From assembly GCA_016712565.1 (NCBI GenBank), contig JADJQU010000003.1, forward strand, positions 124,001-188,000: DNA of 64,000 nucleotides. Direction: 5' to 3'. The DNA is from Planctomycetota bacterium (lineage in GTDB: Bacteria; Planctomycetota; UBA1135; GCA-002686595). Positions 29,936 through 39,482 of this stretch are shown in pieces; the first letter of the stretch is position 1; each line of letters opens with the position of its first letter. The notes under the pieces were generated by a model. That model saw only the letters and a program-made list of their open reading frames with translations, made no database searches and was not told where the DNA came from. Made by a program: the position numbers and the translations under genes.

Positions 29936-32695
29936 GTGAACCTGCGCAAGGAACCCGTGGTGCTCGCCGCGACGCTCGTGTGCGTCGGGTTGATGGCCTA
30001 TTCGACCCTCGGCACGAAGGCCCCCGCCGCGCGACGCAGCGGCTCGAACAAGCCCACGCTGCCGGAGCAGCGCGTGCCCGACGCCTCCCTGGCGCGGCCC
30101 GCGGAGCGCGATCTGGGCCAGCTCTCCCGGGACCTGTTCTCACCGCCCCGGGACACGCACCCCCTGCCGCCGCTGGACGCAGCCGCGGCGCCCCTTGCTC
30201 CCCTCAAGGGCCTGTTCCCGCCGCCCCTTCCCGGTCCCCTGGCGGCCCATTTCGGCCAGTGGCTGCGCGAGGACGCGACGCCCACGCCCGTGGCCGGACT
30301 CTTCGCCACCGACGCCGGCGCCGAGGACCGCGGTCCCGCCGACGAGCTGGGCGACGCGGGCGAGGAGCAGATCAAGGGCCTCGGCTACACCGCCGGCCCC
30401 TCCAAGCCGGCGGCGGCCCAGGAGGCCCTGACCTCCGAGGAGCGGGCGGCGCAGATCGCGGGCTACAAGCGCCTGTACGACTGGCTGCGCCTGGACGAGG
30501 GTTCGCCGCTCTTCGGGCGCATTCGCAACAAGGACAAGTTCGCCCTCAAGACGCGTCGCGAGGAGGCGGTGGAGTTCCTGGAGTTCGATCCGGCCACGGG
30601 GCTGGAGCGCTACGCGGGCCAGGCGCCGATCCAGTACGAGCGCTCGCGCGTCACCGAGTTCCACTTCGCCGAGACGGTTTCGAACCGGCTGCAGGAGCGC
30701 CGCCGAGAGATCGGCGACAAGGTCACGCCGGGCCAGTATCCGAGCCTGATGCAGTTCGCCGAGGCCTGCGTGGCCAGCCGCAACGAGGCGCGCGAGGCCC
30801 TCGACCTGGCCCTGGAGGTCTATCGGCTCGCCGATTCCGTTTCGCCCGCCGATCCGGCGCCCCATCTGGGGATCACGCGCTGCCACGAACTGAAGTTCGA
30901 ATTCGAGGCCGCCTTTGCCGAGATGTCGGCCCTGACGGCGAAGTACGGCGAGGTTCCCGAGGTCCAGGTGCGCCTGGGCGAGCTCGAGGCGCGCCTGCGG
31001 CTCTTCGGCAGCGCCGAGCAGCGCTTCCAGGGGGCACTGGTAGGCGCCAACCAGGACTTCGAGGCCCAGGCGGCCTACGGCCGCTTCCTCCTGGCTCGCG
31101 GTCGGGCCGCCGAGGCCCTGGAGCACCTGGAAATCGCCCACAGGAACGAACCTTCCGCCGACGACCGCCAGGGGCGCCTGCGCATCCGTCTGGAGCTCGC
31201 CGCGGCGCGCTTCGCCGACGGCAAGCTCGACGGCCCCAGCGGCGCCGCGGCCATGTACGATTCGGCCCTGGCGGTGGAGGCGAACGACAGCCGCGCCCTG
31301 GCCGGAAAGCTCGCCCTCGCCGCGGTGAAGCGCCAGCCCGCGGACGCCGCCCTGGAAACGGCCGCGGCCGCGGCGCGGGATCAGGCGGGCTTCGAGCTCC
31401 TGCTGGCCCAGGGACTCACGGACCTGCGCGCCAAGCGCTGGAGCATCGCCCGGGACAATCTGCTGGCCGCCGCCGAGGCCGATCCGCTGAGGGCCTTCGC
31501 GGCCTGGCGCGCGCTCTCCTGGCTCGCCGAGGTCACCGGCTACCCCGTCGAGGCCCTGCGCTACGTGGAGCAGGCCCTGGAGGCCGCGCCCGACGATCCC
31601 TGGTCCCTGTACCAGCACGGTCGCTTGCTGTGGCAGCGCGACGACCCCGAGGGCGCGGCGCGCCAGTTCAAGGCGGCCCTCGATCGCGAGCTCTCCTTCA
31701 CCGACGCCATCGCCTCGCTGGCGGAGATCGCCGTGGGCGCGGAGGAGTTCGCCGAAGCGGAGCTGTACCTGGGCCGCGCCCTGGAGCTGGATCCCGCGCG
31801 CGCGGAGCTGGAAGCGCGCCGCGGGTACAACTTCGTGCGCCTGAACGACACGGCGCGGGCCGAGGCCTGCTTCAAGCGCGCCCAGGACCTCGACGCCGCC
31901 GAACCCGCGGCCCGCTCGGGGCTCGCCTGGTGCGCCTACCGCCGGAACGATCCCGCGCGCGCCATCGAGCTGTTCCGCGGCCTCAACGACGCCCGCCGCG
32001 CCCTGCCCGACAAGGACGCCTGGCGCGTCTACGCCCTGTCCGAGATCAAGCGCGTGGAGGACCACGTGGCCAAGGAGGCCTGGGACGACAACTTCGAGCG
32101 CTCGGGCAACGCCGGGTCGAATTCCTGGGACGTGGAGGAGGCCGCCGGCCCCACCTTCGCCCTGGCGGACGGCCGGCTCTTCCTGCGCGGCAACTTCAAG
32201 CAGACCGACGGCCGCGCGCGCCTCCTGCGCCGCTATCCGGCCACGGAGTTCGTCTCGATCGAGATGGACGTCAAGGTCTCCAGCGCCACCTTCGCGCGCG
32301 TCGGGGTGTTCATCACGCGCGAGCGCCAGCAGCGCGGCAGCGCCCAGCCCACGAGCCAGATTTCGGTGGAACGCCATCCCGAGGGGGGGCTGCAGCTCCT
32401 GCTGATGGACCGCGCCACCGCCGAGCCCGAGCGCACGGACGTGGCGCCCGCCCTGGGCGTCGAGTGGTGGCCGGCCGACAAGGTCGTGCGCCTGCGCATC
32501 GAGCGCCTGGGCGACGGCTCGGACTCCAAGGGTCGCATCAGCGTCGACGGCATTCCGGTGGCCGGCGGGTTCCCCATGGGCTCCATCGGTTCCACGGGCG
32601 AGGTCAACGTGGGCCTGTTCGCCCAGGGCGACACGGGGCAGAAGGTCGAGCTCGAAGTCGACAACGTGCAGGTGGTACGGCGTCGCGCGCGTTGA
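29936..32695 (+). CDS. TPR protein with C-terminal jelly-roll domain
   Basis: 919 residues from GTG 29936. A signal anchor (VVLAATLVCVGLMAYSTLG) is followed by a Pro-rich segment, then many TPR-type helical pairs from about 280 to 690 (for example VQVRLGELEARLRLFGSAEQRFQGAL, GRFLLARGRAAEALEHLEIAHR, EFAEAELYLGRALELDPARAELEARRGY). Residues about 720-915 form a concanavalin/LamG-like beta-sandwich (DDNFERSGNAGSNSWDVEEA, FVSIEMDVKVSSATFARVGVF, KVELEVDNVQVV). It is probably periplasmic and tethered. Three other operon members carry similar beta-sandwiches, suggesting a shared ligand, perhaps glycan. Not a known T2SS component. Confidence 0.82.
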   Translation: MNLRKEPVVLAATLVCVGLMAYSTLGTKAPAARRSGSNKPTLPEQRVPDASLARPAERDLGQLSRDLFSPPRDTHPLPPLDAAAAPLAPLKGLFPPPLPGPLAAHFGQWLREDATPTPVAGLFATDAGAEDRGPADELGDAGEEQIKGLGYTAGPSKPAAAQEALTSEERAAQIAGYKRLYDWLRLDEGSPLFGRIRNKDKFALKTRREEAVEFLEFDPATGLERYAGQAPIQYERSRVTEFHFAETVSNRLQERRREIGDKVTPGQYPSLMQFAEACVASRNEAREALDLALEVYRLADSVSPADPAPHLGITRCHELKFEFEAAFAEMSALTAKYGEVPEVQVRLGELEARLRLFGSAEQRFQGALVGANQDFEAQAAYGRFLLARGRAAEALEHLEIAHRNEPSADDRQGRLRIRLELAAARFADGKLDGPSGAAAMYDSALAVEANDSRALAGKLALAAVKRQPADAALETAAAAARDQAGFELLLAQGLTDLRAKRWSIARDNLLAAAEADPLRAFAAWRALSWLAEVTGYPVEALRYVEQALEAAPDDPWSLYQHGRLLWQRDDPEGAARQFKAALDRELSFTDAIASLAEIAVGAEEFAEAELYLGRALELDPARAELEARRGYNFVRLNDTARAEACFKRAQDLDAAEPAARSGLAWCAYRRNDPARAIELFRGLNDARRALPDKDAWRVYALSEIKRVEDHVAKEAWDDNFERSGNAGSNSWDVEEAAGPTFALADGRLFLRGNFKQTDGRARLLRRYPATEFVSIEMDVKVSSATFARVGVFITRERQQRGSAQPTSQISVERHPEGGLQLLLMDRATAEPERTDVAPALGVEWWPADKVVRLRIERLGDGSDSKGRISVDGIPVAGGFPMGSIGSTGEVNVGLFAQGDTGQKVELEVDNVQVVRRRAR

Positions 32696-32715
32696 GCGCG
32701 CCACTGGAGAACGGC

Positions 32716-33372
32716 ATGGAAGTGCTTCACGAAAGGACCGCGGCGAGCGCGAGGGCCTCGCGCGGCGCGGGCTTCACGTTGATCGAGCTCCTGGCGGTGC
32801 TGATGATCCTCTCGATCCTGATCGCCATCCTGGTGACCCAACTGCGGCCCGCCAAGGAGGCCACCCAGGAGGGCATCACGCGCACGCTGCTGGGGCAGAT
32901 TGGTGCCGCCCTGGGCGAGTTCTCCGACGAGCACGGCGGATTCCCGCCCTCCCAGCTCCCGTCCGACCTGGGCGCGCCGCCCAACGGCACCAACCTGGGC
33001 GCCGAGTGCCTGTACCTGGCCCTGTGCGCCCAGGGGGCGCCGGGGTACGGCGTGCTCGACCAGACCGACAAGCTGTCCAACACCGACAACGACTCGCTGT
33101 CGAAGCGCGCCAAGGGCTTCGACAGCCAGGAGCTGTTCGAAATCTGCGACGTGTGGGGCAACCCGATCGCCTACATCCAGGCCGCGGACTACGACCGCGA
33201 GTTCCAGTACGCCACGGTGGACCGGGACGGCGGCCCCCAGGAGAGCGCCCTGCGGGCGAGGAAGAACCCCAAGACCGGCCGCTACCAGGAGCCCAACGGG
33301 TTCCAGCTCGTGAGCGCCGGCCTCGACGGCCTGTTCGGTACCGAGGACGATCTCACGAACTACAAGAAGTGA
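32716..33372 (+). CDS. Major pseudopilin, GspG-like
   Basis: 218 residues. Prepilin-peptidase site at RGAG|FTLIELLAVLMILSILIAIL with Glu at +5 of the mature protein, followed by the hydrophobic helix. The C-terminal region has SAGLDGLFGTEDDLTN, matching the calcium-binding end of GspG pseudopilins (SAGPDGxxGTEDDI). An insert of about 70 residues (DQTDKLSNTDNDSL and flanks) makes it longer than the usual 140-150. It should form the shaft of the pseudopilus. ATG 32716 follows GGAGAACGGC. It is the first of five consecutive pseudopilin genes. Confidence 0.92.
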   Translation: MEVLHERTAASARASRGAGFTLIELLAVLMILSILIAILVTQLRPAKEATQEGITRTLLGQIGAALGEFSDEHGGFPPSQLPSDLGAPPNGTNLGAECLYLALCAQGAPGYGVLDQTDKLSNTDNDSLSKRAKGFDSQELFEICDVWGNPIAYIQAADYDREFQYATVDRDGGPQESALRARKNPKTGRYQEPNGFQLVSAGLDGLFGTEDDLTNYKK

Positions 33373-33373
33373 T

Positions 33374-34405
33374 GTGGTGAACCGGCACGGCGCACAGCAC
33401 GGGCGAGGAGCGGTCCCGCGGGGTGGATTCACGCTGATCGAACTGATCGTCGTGATGGGCATCCTGGGGGTCCTCTTCGGCCTGGGTTTCGGCATGCTGG
33501 GCAACCTCAATCCGGGCCGCCGGGCCGCCCTGGGCCTGGTGCAGAACGTGATCCGCTCGGCCCGCAACAACGCGGTGGCACGCTCGGCGCCGGCCCTGGT
33601 GCGGCTGGACCTCGCCACGGGCAAGCTCCACGCGGCGGGCATGGACGTCATCGGCACCTGGCAGTTCGAGACCATGGACATCGACGGCAGCGCGGGCCTC
33701 GACGGCGTGGCCACCGGCGGCGCGATCATCGACCAGGGGTTCCTGGGCAAGGCGCTGTCCTTCACGGGAGCGGGTTCGGGAGCCCGGGCGGAGATTCCCC
33801 TGCAGGAGTTCGCGGGTGTCGACCTGCGCGAGGGCTTCATGGTCTCCTGCGCGCTCCAATTGGACAGCACCGCGCCCACGCGCGTGCTCGACATCGGCGA
33901 GGCGGCCCTGCTGGAGTGTCGCTCGAACGGCGTGTTGCGGGCCGGATTCCGTCCGGAGGTGGTCTCGGCCAGCGGCGTGCGTTCCGCCGGGGGCCTGATC
34001 GCCGTGGACAGCGCCCCGGGGACCTGGGAACCGGGCCGCTGGCTGCGCATCACCGTGGCCTACAACCGCCGCCTGCTGCGGCTCGCCCTCGACGGCGTCG
34101 ACGTGGCGCGGGTGGAGAACGACGCCCCGGTGTGGCAACTCCAGGGCCCCCTGACCATCGGCGACCCGCGGGCGCCCCTCAGCGGGGCCATCGACGCCCT
34201 GTCGCTGATGGCGGTGGTGGACAGCGCCGAGGCCGCTCTGCCCAAGGGCGTGGTCTTCGCCGCGGATGCTCCGCGCACGGTGGTCTTCTCCGCCGACGGC
34301 GCCCTGGACCGCGAGGTGCACGCCGGGCCGCTTTCCATCGGCCTGGAGTACGAGGACGGCAGCCAGGCCCGGGTGCTCGTCAACGCCTACGGGACCGTCG
34401 AATGA
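33374..34405 (+). CDS. Minor pseudopilin, GspH-like, with LamG-like domain
   Basis: 343 residues from GTG 33374. Prepilin site RGG|FTLIELIVVMGILGVLFGLGF with Glu+5. The N-terminal 90 residues resemble GspH (ALGLVQNVIRSARNNAVARSAPALVRLD). Residues about 115-290 form a concanavalin/LamG-like domain: GFLGKALSFTGAGSGARAEI, REGFMVSCALQLDS, WLRITVAYNRRLLRLALDG, LTIGDPRAPLSGAIDALSL. Pseudopilins fused to LamG domains are not standard; the domain would sit at the pseudopilus tip or surface and could bind substrate or glycan. Its stop overlaps the GspK-like gene. Confidence 0.88.
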   Translation: MVNRHGAQHGRGAVPRGGFTLIELIVVMGILGVLFGLGFGMLGNLNPGRRAALGLVQNVIRSARNNAVARSAPALVRLDLATGKLHAAGMDVIGTWQFETMDIDGSAGLDGVATGGAIIDQGFLGKALSFTGAGSGARAEIPLQEFAGVDLREGFMVSCALQLDSTAPTRVLDIGEAALLECRSNGVLRAGFRPEVVSASGVRSAGGLIAVDSAPGTWEPGRWLRITVAYNRRLLRLALDGVDVARVENDAPVWQLQGPLTIGDPRAPLSGAIDALSLMAVVDSAEAALPKGVVFAADAPRTVVFSADGALDREVHAGPLSIGLEYEDGSQARVLVNAYGTVE

Positions 34406-36180
34406 ACAGCAGGCCGAACTTCCGCCGGGACCAAGGGCGCTCGGGCTTCGCCGTGCTGAGCGTGCTGTTCGTGCTGATCGCGCTCTTGATCCTGTGCGCG
34501 CCGTTCCTGATGACCGCCCGCAACGCATCGCGGGCCAGTCATCAGCTCTCCGACCGCGTGCAGTCGCGCCTCGCCCTGGACGCGGGGATCAAGCACGCCC
34601 GCGCTCAGCTCGGCGGCTCCCATCCGTCCCTGGACGCCACGCCCTACTTCGACGACCTGGACGAGCTCACGGTGGAGAGTGCCTTGCCGCCGGAGTTCTG
34701 GAACAACCACGATCCCAAGGGGGTCATGTGGGACGTGGAGAGCGAGGACGTCTCGGGTCGCATCGACCTGGGCAGCGCGCCTCCGCAGCTGTTCGCGAAC
34801 ATGGTGGGCTCCGTCACGCGGCTCGCCGACCCGCTCAAGAGCAAGGCCAAGGAAATCAAGGTGCTCAGCACGCGGGGTTTCGAGCCCGAGGGCTTCCTGT
34901 GGGTCGGGCCCGAGCTGGTGCGCTACGCGGAACTCACCGACGAGGGCTTCGGCGTGCTGACCCGCGGGCTCACGGCCAATGTGGACCAGGACGGCAACTG
35001 GACCGGCTGCGGCCCCGCGCCGGCCCTGGACCACGCCATCAACGTGGCGGTGATCGACCAGCGCGCCTTCTCGATCCCCCTGTGGCGCATCTCGGATGCC
35101 GCGCGCGGGCTGCGCAGTTTCGATTCGGTGGAGCAGGTGCGCGACTGCGAGCCCCTGGCCCTGGCGGGCTCCCTGGGCCGCGACCTGATCAAGGAACTGG
35201 ACCGGCGCGCCTCGGTCTACGCGGGCGTGCGCGGCGGCCCGGAGTGGCAGCGCGCGGTGCGCATCACGAACTCGATCAAGGCCGGCGAGGGCTGCGTGGT
35301 GCGCGTCAGCGAGCGGCGCAACTTCAACCCGGGAACCACGGTGATGATCACCGACGGCCGGATGGTGGAGTACGGCCTGGTGCTGGCGCTGGTGGACGCC
35401 GACGGCGTCAAGCTGACCCAGCCGGTGCGGCTCGACTACCAGGGCTACCACGCCACCATGGCGCCCCTGGCGCGGCGGCCGGTCAACGTCAACGTGGCGA
35501 GCGCCCTGGTGCTCGAGTCCCTGTTCCTGAACCTGCAGTTGAACGGCCGTTCCGCGCGCATCTCCCGCGACGAGGCGGCCGGGCTCGCCGCCCTGTGCAT
35601 CGAATCGCGGCCCTTCACGGGACTGGAGGATTTCCTGCGACGCGTGGTGCTGCCCGCCGCCGGCGTCGAGCCCCTGCCCAAGGACGCCCCGGTGACGCCC
35701 GCGGCGCTCGCCAACGCCTCGGGGGCCATGATCGACGTCGACGACGGCCTGGCCGTGTACGCCAACGCCCTCAACGCCAACGACGAGCGGCTGGCCTACT
35801 CGACCATGCCGCTGTCCTTCGTCTCCCGGGACGTCTACCGCATGCAGGCCCGAACCGCGGTCAACGCCGTCTCCGGCGTGCTGCGCTCCAGCGGCGTGCG
35901 CGAGGAGGTGGCCCTGGTGATCCCGCAGCGGGACCTGCTTTCGGTGTTCGCGCGGCAGGAGGACTTCGAGGAGCAGCTGCGCCTCACCGGCGACGCCCCG
36001 CTGTTCGCCACCGGGCCCAATTCCACTTCGCGCTTCGACGGCCCCTCGGTGCCGCCCTCGCGCCTGTTCGCCCATTGGGGCACCTGGAAGGACCAGCCCT
36101 ACGTGCCCGGCCGCACCGCGGTGGCCGAGGACGAAGTTCCGATCCCCGAGACGTTGTTCGCCTCCCACGAGGACGCGGGC
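34402..36180 (+). CDS. Giant GspK-like pseudopilin, N-terminal portion before frameshift
   Basis: 593 codons from MNSRPNFRR (ATGA overlap with the previous gene). Prepilin-type N-terminus RSGFAVLSVLFVLIALLILCAPF lacks the Glu+5, as is typical of GspK tip pseudopilins. A GspK-like helical/alpha-beta domain follows (RVQSRLALDAGIKHARAQL, GRIDLGSAPPQLFANM, RRPVNVNVASALVLESLF, SRPFTGLEDFLRRVV). Coding continues in the next frame after EDAG: restoring one G in the GGG at 36177-36179 gives EDAGLVPLACPLSVEETTF without interruption. The present frame otherwise ends out of phase at 36726. The encoded protein would be about 1,690 residues, against 300-330 for a normal GspK. Confidence 0.85.
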
Positions 36181-39100
36181 TGGTGCCGCTGGCGTGCCCT
36201 CTCAGCGTGGAGGAGACCACCTTCCTCCAGGGCCGCATGCTGCACTTCGACCACGAGACCCGCGATCTCGAGGGCCGCTACCTGCCCGATGAGCCGATCT
36301 CCTACGCGCCCCTGGACAAGAAGGTGCAGTGGGCGCCGGCGGCGGGGGGCCTCGCCCGGGCGCTCTCGGCCTCGTTCTGGTTCAAGCCCAAGGCCGTCGG
36401 CGACGGAACGTTCGTGGACTTCGGTGGCGGGGCCCTGGACACCGACCGCGTGTGGCTCGGGATCGAGGGCGCCGACCTCGTGCTGCGCGTGCTCGATGGA
36501 CCCGGCGACCACCCGGCGACCGTGTTCCCCGAGCGCGGCGAGGCGCGCTTCGAGGTCACCCCGGGCAACGGCCCGGGCCTGGGCCAGGACACCTGGAGCC
36601 ACGTGGAGATCGACGTGCGCGGCAATCGGCCGGACCAGATCCACCTGTCGGTCGACGGCCGGCAGCTGGGCGTGCGCACGCCCGGGCTCACCAAGCTCTC
36701 GGCGGGCTTCTCCACCGACTCGCTGATCATGGTGGTCGAGAGCGACGAGGGCTTCCCCGATCGGGGCGTGGCGCGCGTGGGCAACGAACTGATCGAATAC
36801 GTCAAGCAGTCGAAGAACGTGTTCCGCGCCCAGCACGAGACCACCGGCGCCCACGCGGGCTTCGGCGGCCGCCTGGCCCGCGAGCGCTTCGCCATCGACG
36901 GCACCGCGGGCGTCGAGCCGGGCCTCAACCAGGCCAAGGGCGTGGTCAACGAGGACCATGCCGCGGGAACGCCCGTGGCGCTCTACGGTTATTCGATGCC
37001 CTTGGCTTCCAACGTGCCCATGGGCGAGGGCTTCCTGGCCAACGACCTGGGACGCTTCGCCGTGGGCTACGTCGCCGCCGTGGAGATCGACAGTCAGTCC
37101 CACCCCGGCGAGCCGGTCTCGATCAACGCGATCCCCGTGCCCCTGGGCCTGGGCTTCGAGGGCTACAACAGCCGGCTCACGGCGCTGCAGCTCCTGCCCG
37201 CCGATCCCGCGCCCATGACCACGGCGACCCTGATGGCGGCCTTCGAGAAGACCGGGGGCTACGCCCTGGTGATGCAGCTCGGGCCCGCCACGGTCAACAA
37301 CCAGCAGGAGGCCCTGACGCTCAACAACTCGCCCCTGTGGGGCACCGAAGTGGTGCACTACTCGGGCGTCGCCAACGACAAGCTCCTGATCGACCGCCGC
37401 GGGGCGCTCCCCGCCGAGAACAGCGACACCAGGCCCCACGCGTTCATCGTCGACTGGCAGGTGACGATCAACGGCAGCGATCCGGACCTGGAGCTCGACC
37501 GCAAGGTCTTCGTCGTGCCGATCTCGATCAACGCGGGCGCCTCGCCGACCACCTTCCTGCCGCCGACCAACCAGGCGGAGTGCGCGCAGATCACGGAACT
37601 CGCCACCGGAGAGCTGACCGAGTGGGTCCGTTACGATCGAATCGAGCAGGGCCACCTGGTGCGCAATGACCCACTGGCCCTGGCCCACGTGCGCCAGCGC
37701 ATCATCGGCGATCCTCGCGGCAACGGGCAGCCCCCGGTGCCGCCGCCGGATCCCGGGCCGCCCGATGGCCCTGTCGGCGGGCCGCCCGCTCCCGCAGGGG
37801 CGGCCGCCTCCGCCGGCCCGCTCCAGCCGCTCACGTCTCCCTTCGTGGCGGCCCTGGCGGCCGCGAGCCAGCAAGCATCCTCGCCCTCCACCTGGCTGCC
37901 CTACCTCGGCACCGACGAGGACCTCAGCGCCCCGGTGACGCGCGCGGCGCGCACGGCGCTGCAGTTCCGCGGTGTGTTCGGCACGTACTCCCATGCCCAC
38001 CAGCGCAACACGCCGGTGCATCCGGTGTGGCGTGTGCAGGCCGGCAGCACGGAGGGCGGAGAGCCCGGCCACGGCGACGCGGCCTTCGTGGTGGACGCCC
38101 TGCCCAGCGATCCAGGCTGGCCGCTCGTGATCCACCGCGCCTACCGGCCGTGGCAGCACATGGAGACCACCTGGATCCCGGGCTCGGATCCGATGATCCC
38201 CTCGGCCGGGGCGGTGCTCAACCCGCCGGCCGGCGAAGGCAATCTGGTCAACTTCGTCTACGTGGCCGCCAACGCGGCCGTGCGGGCGCCGGTCGCCGCC
38301 GGGACCTCGCAGACCAACATCAGCCCGGCGGAGACGCGGCTCCAGGCGAGACTCACGCTGTTCCCCTCGGGCGAGCGGCCCCGGGACGTGACCCAGGTGG
38401 AGCTCGGCCGGGCCCTCAACGGCGCGGGCGTGCCCTCGGCGGTGATCGACGAGTTCGCCTTCGGCAGCCAGCACTTCGGCGAAGGCACCGTGCACGCGGA
38501 CGCCCTCCAGGGTGCCCAGATGTCGCTCACCACGGACTTCGGCGTGGGCGCGCAGACCTTCAGCACCTTCCCCAAGGTGGTCCGGGTCGCCCGCGGCCTG
38601 CAGGGGGACCCGCGCAATTTCCTCGACGACCTGCCCAAGGACGCGGGCCTCGTGCGCATCGGCAACGAGATCCTGTGCTACGACTTCATCGACTCCTCCA
38701 CGGGCGTGATCACCATCGCCTCGGGCGGTCGCGGCCTCCTGGGCACCGATGAGGGCCCGCACGAAATCGGCGAGGTCATCAACTGGCTCGAGACGCGTGT
38801 GGTGACGACCCTGGCGGCCGGCATGACGGCCAACTCCGCCGCCATCGTCCTGGAGGACGCCTCCGACTTCCCTTCCCAGGGCACGCTGTTGATCGGCGGC
38901 GAGCTGATGCACTACACGCGGGTCTCGGGGACCCAGCTGGAAATGCCCAGCGGTTCCTCGACCCCCGGCGCCATGGACGACAAGGGTGGAGGCCTGTTCC
39001 GCGGCCGCTTCGGCACCACGCCCTCCAGTCACGGCGCCGGCGAGCCCGTGATCCTGTTTCCCTTCCGCTACTGGGACCGCTGGGCCGACCGCGCCGACGC

Positions 39101-39482
39101 GCCGGAGCTGGCCTATTTCGGCCTCTCCCAGCACCAACCCAACGCCTTCTGGCGCGGCGTGTTCTTCCAGGCCGACGAGCCGCCGGGCACCAAGGTGGAG
39201 GTGCTGCAGCGCACCAACCCGCGGATGCCCTGGGACGCGAAGCCCGCCTTGAACCCCGACGCGGATCTCGCGCGCCTCCAGCAGGGCCTCAAGGACGGCG
39301 CGTCGCTCTCCATCGGCGTGCAGCGCGACCAAGTCGAATGGCGCGCCTACGTGCGCTTCGACCAGGGCGCCTTCGACTTCAACGGCGGCCTGTCCCACGG
39401 CTGGAAGCGCACGCCGCGGCTCACGCTCTTCGGCGTCGAGTACCTGGGGCCCGGCCTGACGCTGAGGAGGGTGGACGATTGA
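36180..39482 (+). CDS. Giant GspK-like protein, C-terminal portion after frameshift
   Basis: 1,100 codons continuing the GspK-like gene in another frame. Starts as LVPLACPLSVEETTFLQGRMLHFDHETRD. Contains a LamG/concanavalin-like domain (ARALSASFWFKPKAVGDGTFVDFGGG, DTWSHVEIDVRGN, IHLSVDGRQLG). Several repeats of a short phrase VARVGNELIEYVK / LVRIGNEILCYDF / TLLIGGELMHYTR (also GPELVRYAELTDEGFGVLTRG in the first portion) follow, each leading into an LTRG/RGL/RGRFGT element. A Pro-rich linker lies at about 37715-37800. The protein ends with WRAYVRFDQGAFDF and GVEYLGPGLTLRRVDD. No enzyme motif. Likely an extracellular or periplasmic tip structure of the pseudopilus. Its stop overlaps the GspJ-like gene. 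Confidence 0.82.
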   Translation: MVPLACPLSVEETTFLQGRMLHFDHETRDLEGRYLPDEPISYAPLDKKVQWAPAAGGLARALSASFWFKPKAVGDGTFVDFGGGALDTDRVWLGIEGADLVLRVLDGPGDHPATVFPERGEARFEVTPGNGPGLGQDTWSHVEIDVRGNRPDQIHLSVDGRQLGVRTPGLTKLSAGFSTDSLIMVVESDEGFPDRGVARVGNELIEYVKQSKNVFRAQHETTGAHAGFGGRLARERFAIDGTAGVEPGLNQAKGVVNEDHAAGTPVALYGYSMPLASNVPMGEGFLANDLGRFAVGYVAAVEIDSQSHPGEPVSINAIPVPLGLGFEGYNSRLTALQLLPADPAPMTTATLMAAFEKTGGYALVMQLGPATVNNQQEALTLNNSPLWGTEVVHYSGVANDKLLIDRRGALPAENSDTRPHAFIVDWQVTINGSDPDLELDRKVFVVPISINAGASPTTFLPPTNQAECAQITELATGELTEWVRYDRIEQGHLVRNDPLALAHVRQRIIGDPRGNGQPPVPPPDPGPPDGPVGGPPAPAGAAASAGPLQPLTSPFVAALAAASQQASSPSTWLPYLGTDEDLSAPVTRAARTALQFRGVFGTYSHAHQRNTPVHPVWRVQAGSTEGGEPGHGDAAFVVDALPSDPGWPLVIHRAYRPWQHMETTWIPGSDPMIPSAGAVLNPPAGEGNLVNFVYVAANAAVRAPVAAGTSQTNISPAETRLQARLTLFPSGERPRDVTQVELGRALNGAGVPSAVIDEFAFGSQHFGEGTVHADALQGAQMSLTTDFGVGAQTFSTFPKVVRVARGLQGDPRNFLDDLPKDAGLVRIGNEILCYDFIDSSTGVITIASGGRGLLGTDEGPHEIGEVINWLETRVVTTLAAGMTANSAAIVLEDASDFPSQGTLLIGGELMHYTRVSGTQLEMPSGSSTPGAMDDKGGGLFRGRFGTTPSSHGAGEPVILFPFRYWDRWADRADAPELAYFGLSQHQPNAFWRGVFFQADEPPGTKVEVLQRTNPRMPWDAKPALNPDADLARLQQGLKDGASLSIGVQRDQVEWRAYVRFDQGAFDFNGGLSHGWKRTPRLTLFGVEYLGPGLTLRRVDD

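Noticed and set aside
36099..39398. 1,099-codon open frame on the minus strand
   Set aside because: Antisense to the giant GspK-like gene, whose plus-strand frame has LamG features and normal codon bias. Not evidence of a real antisense gene.
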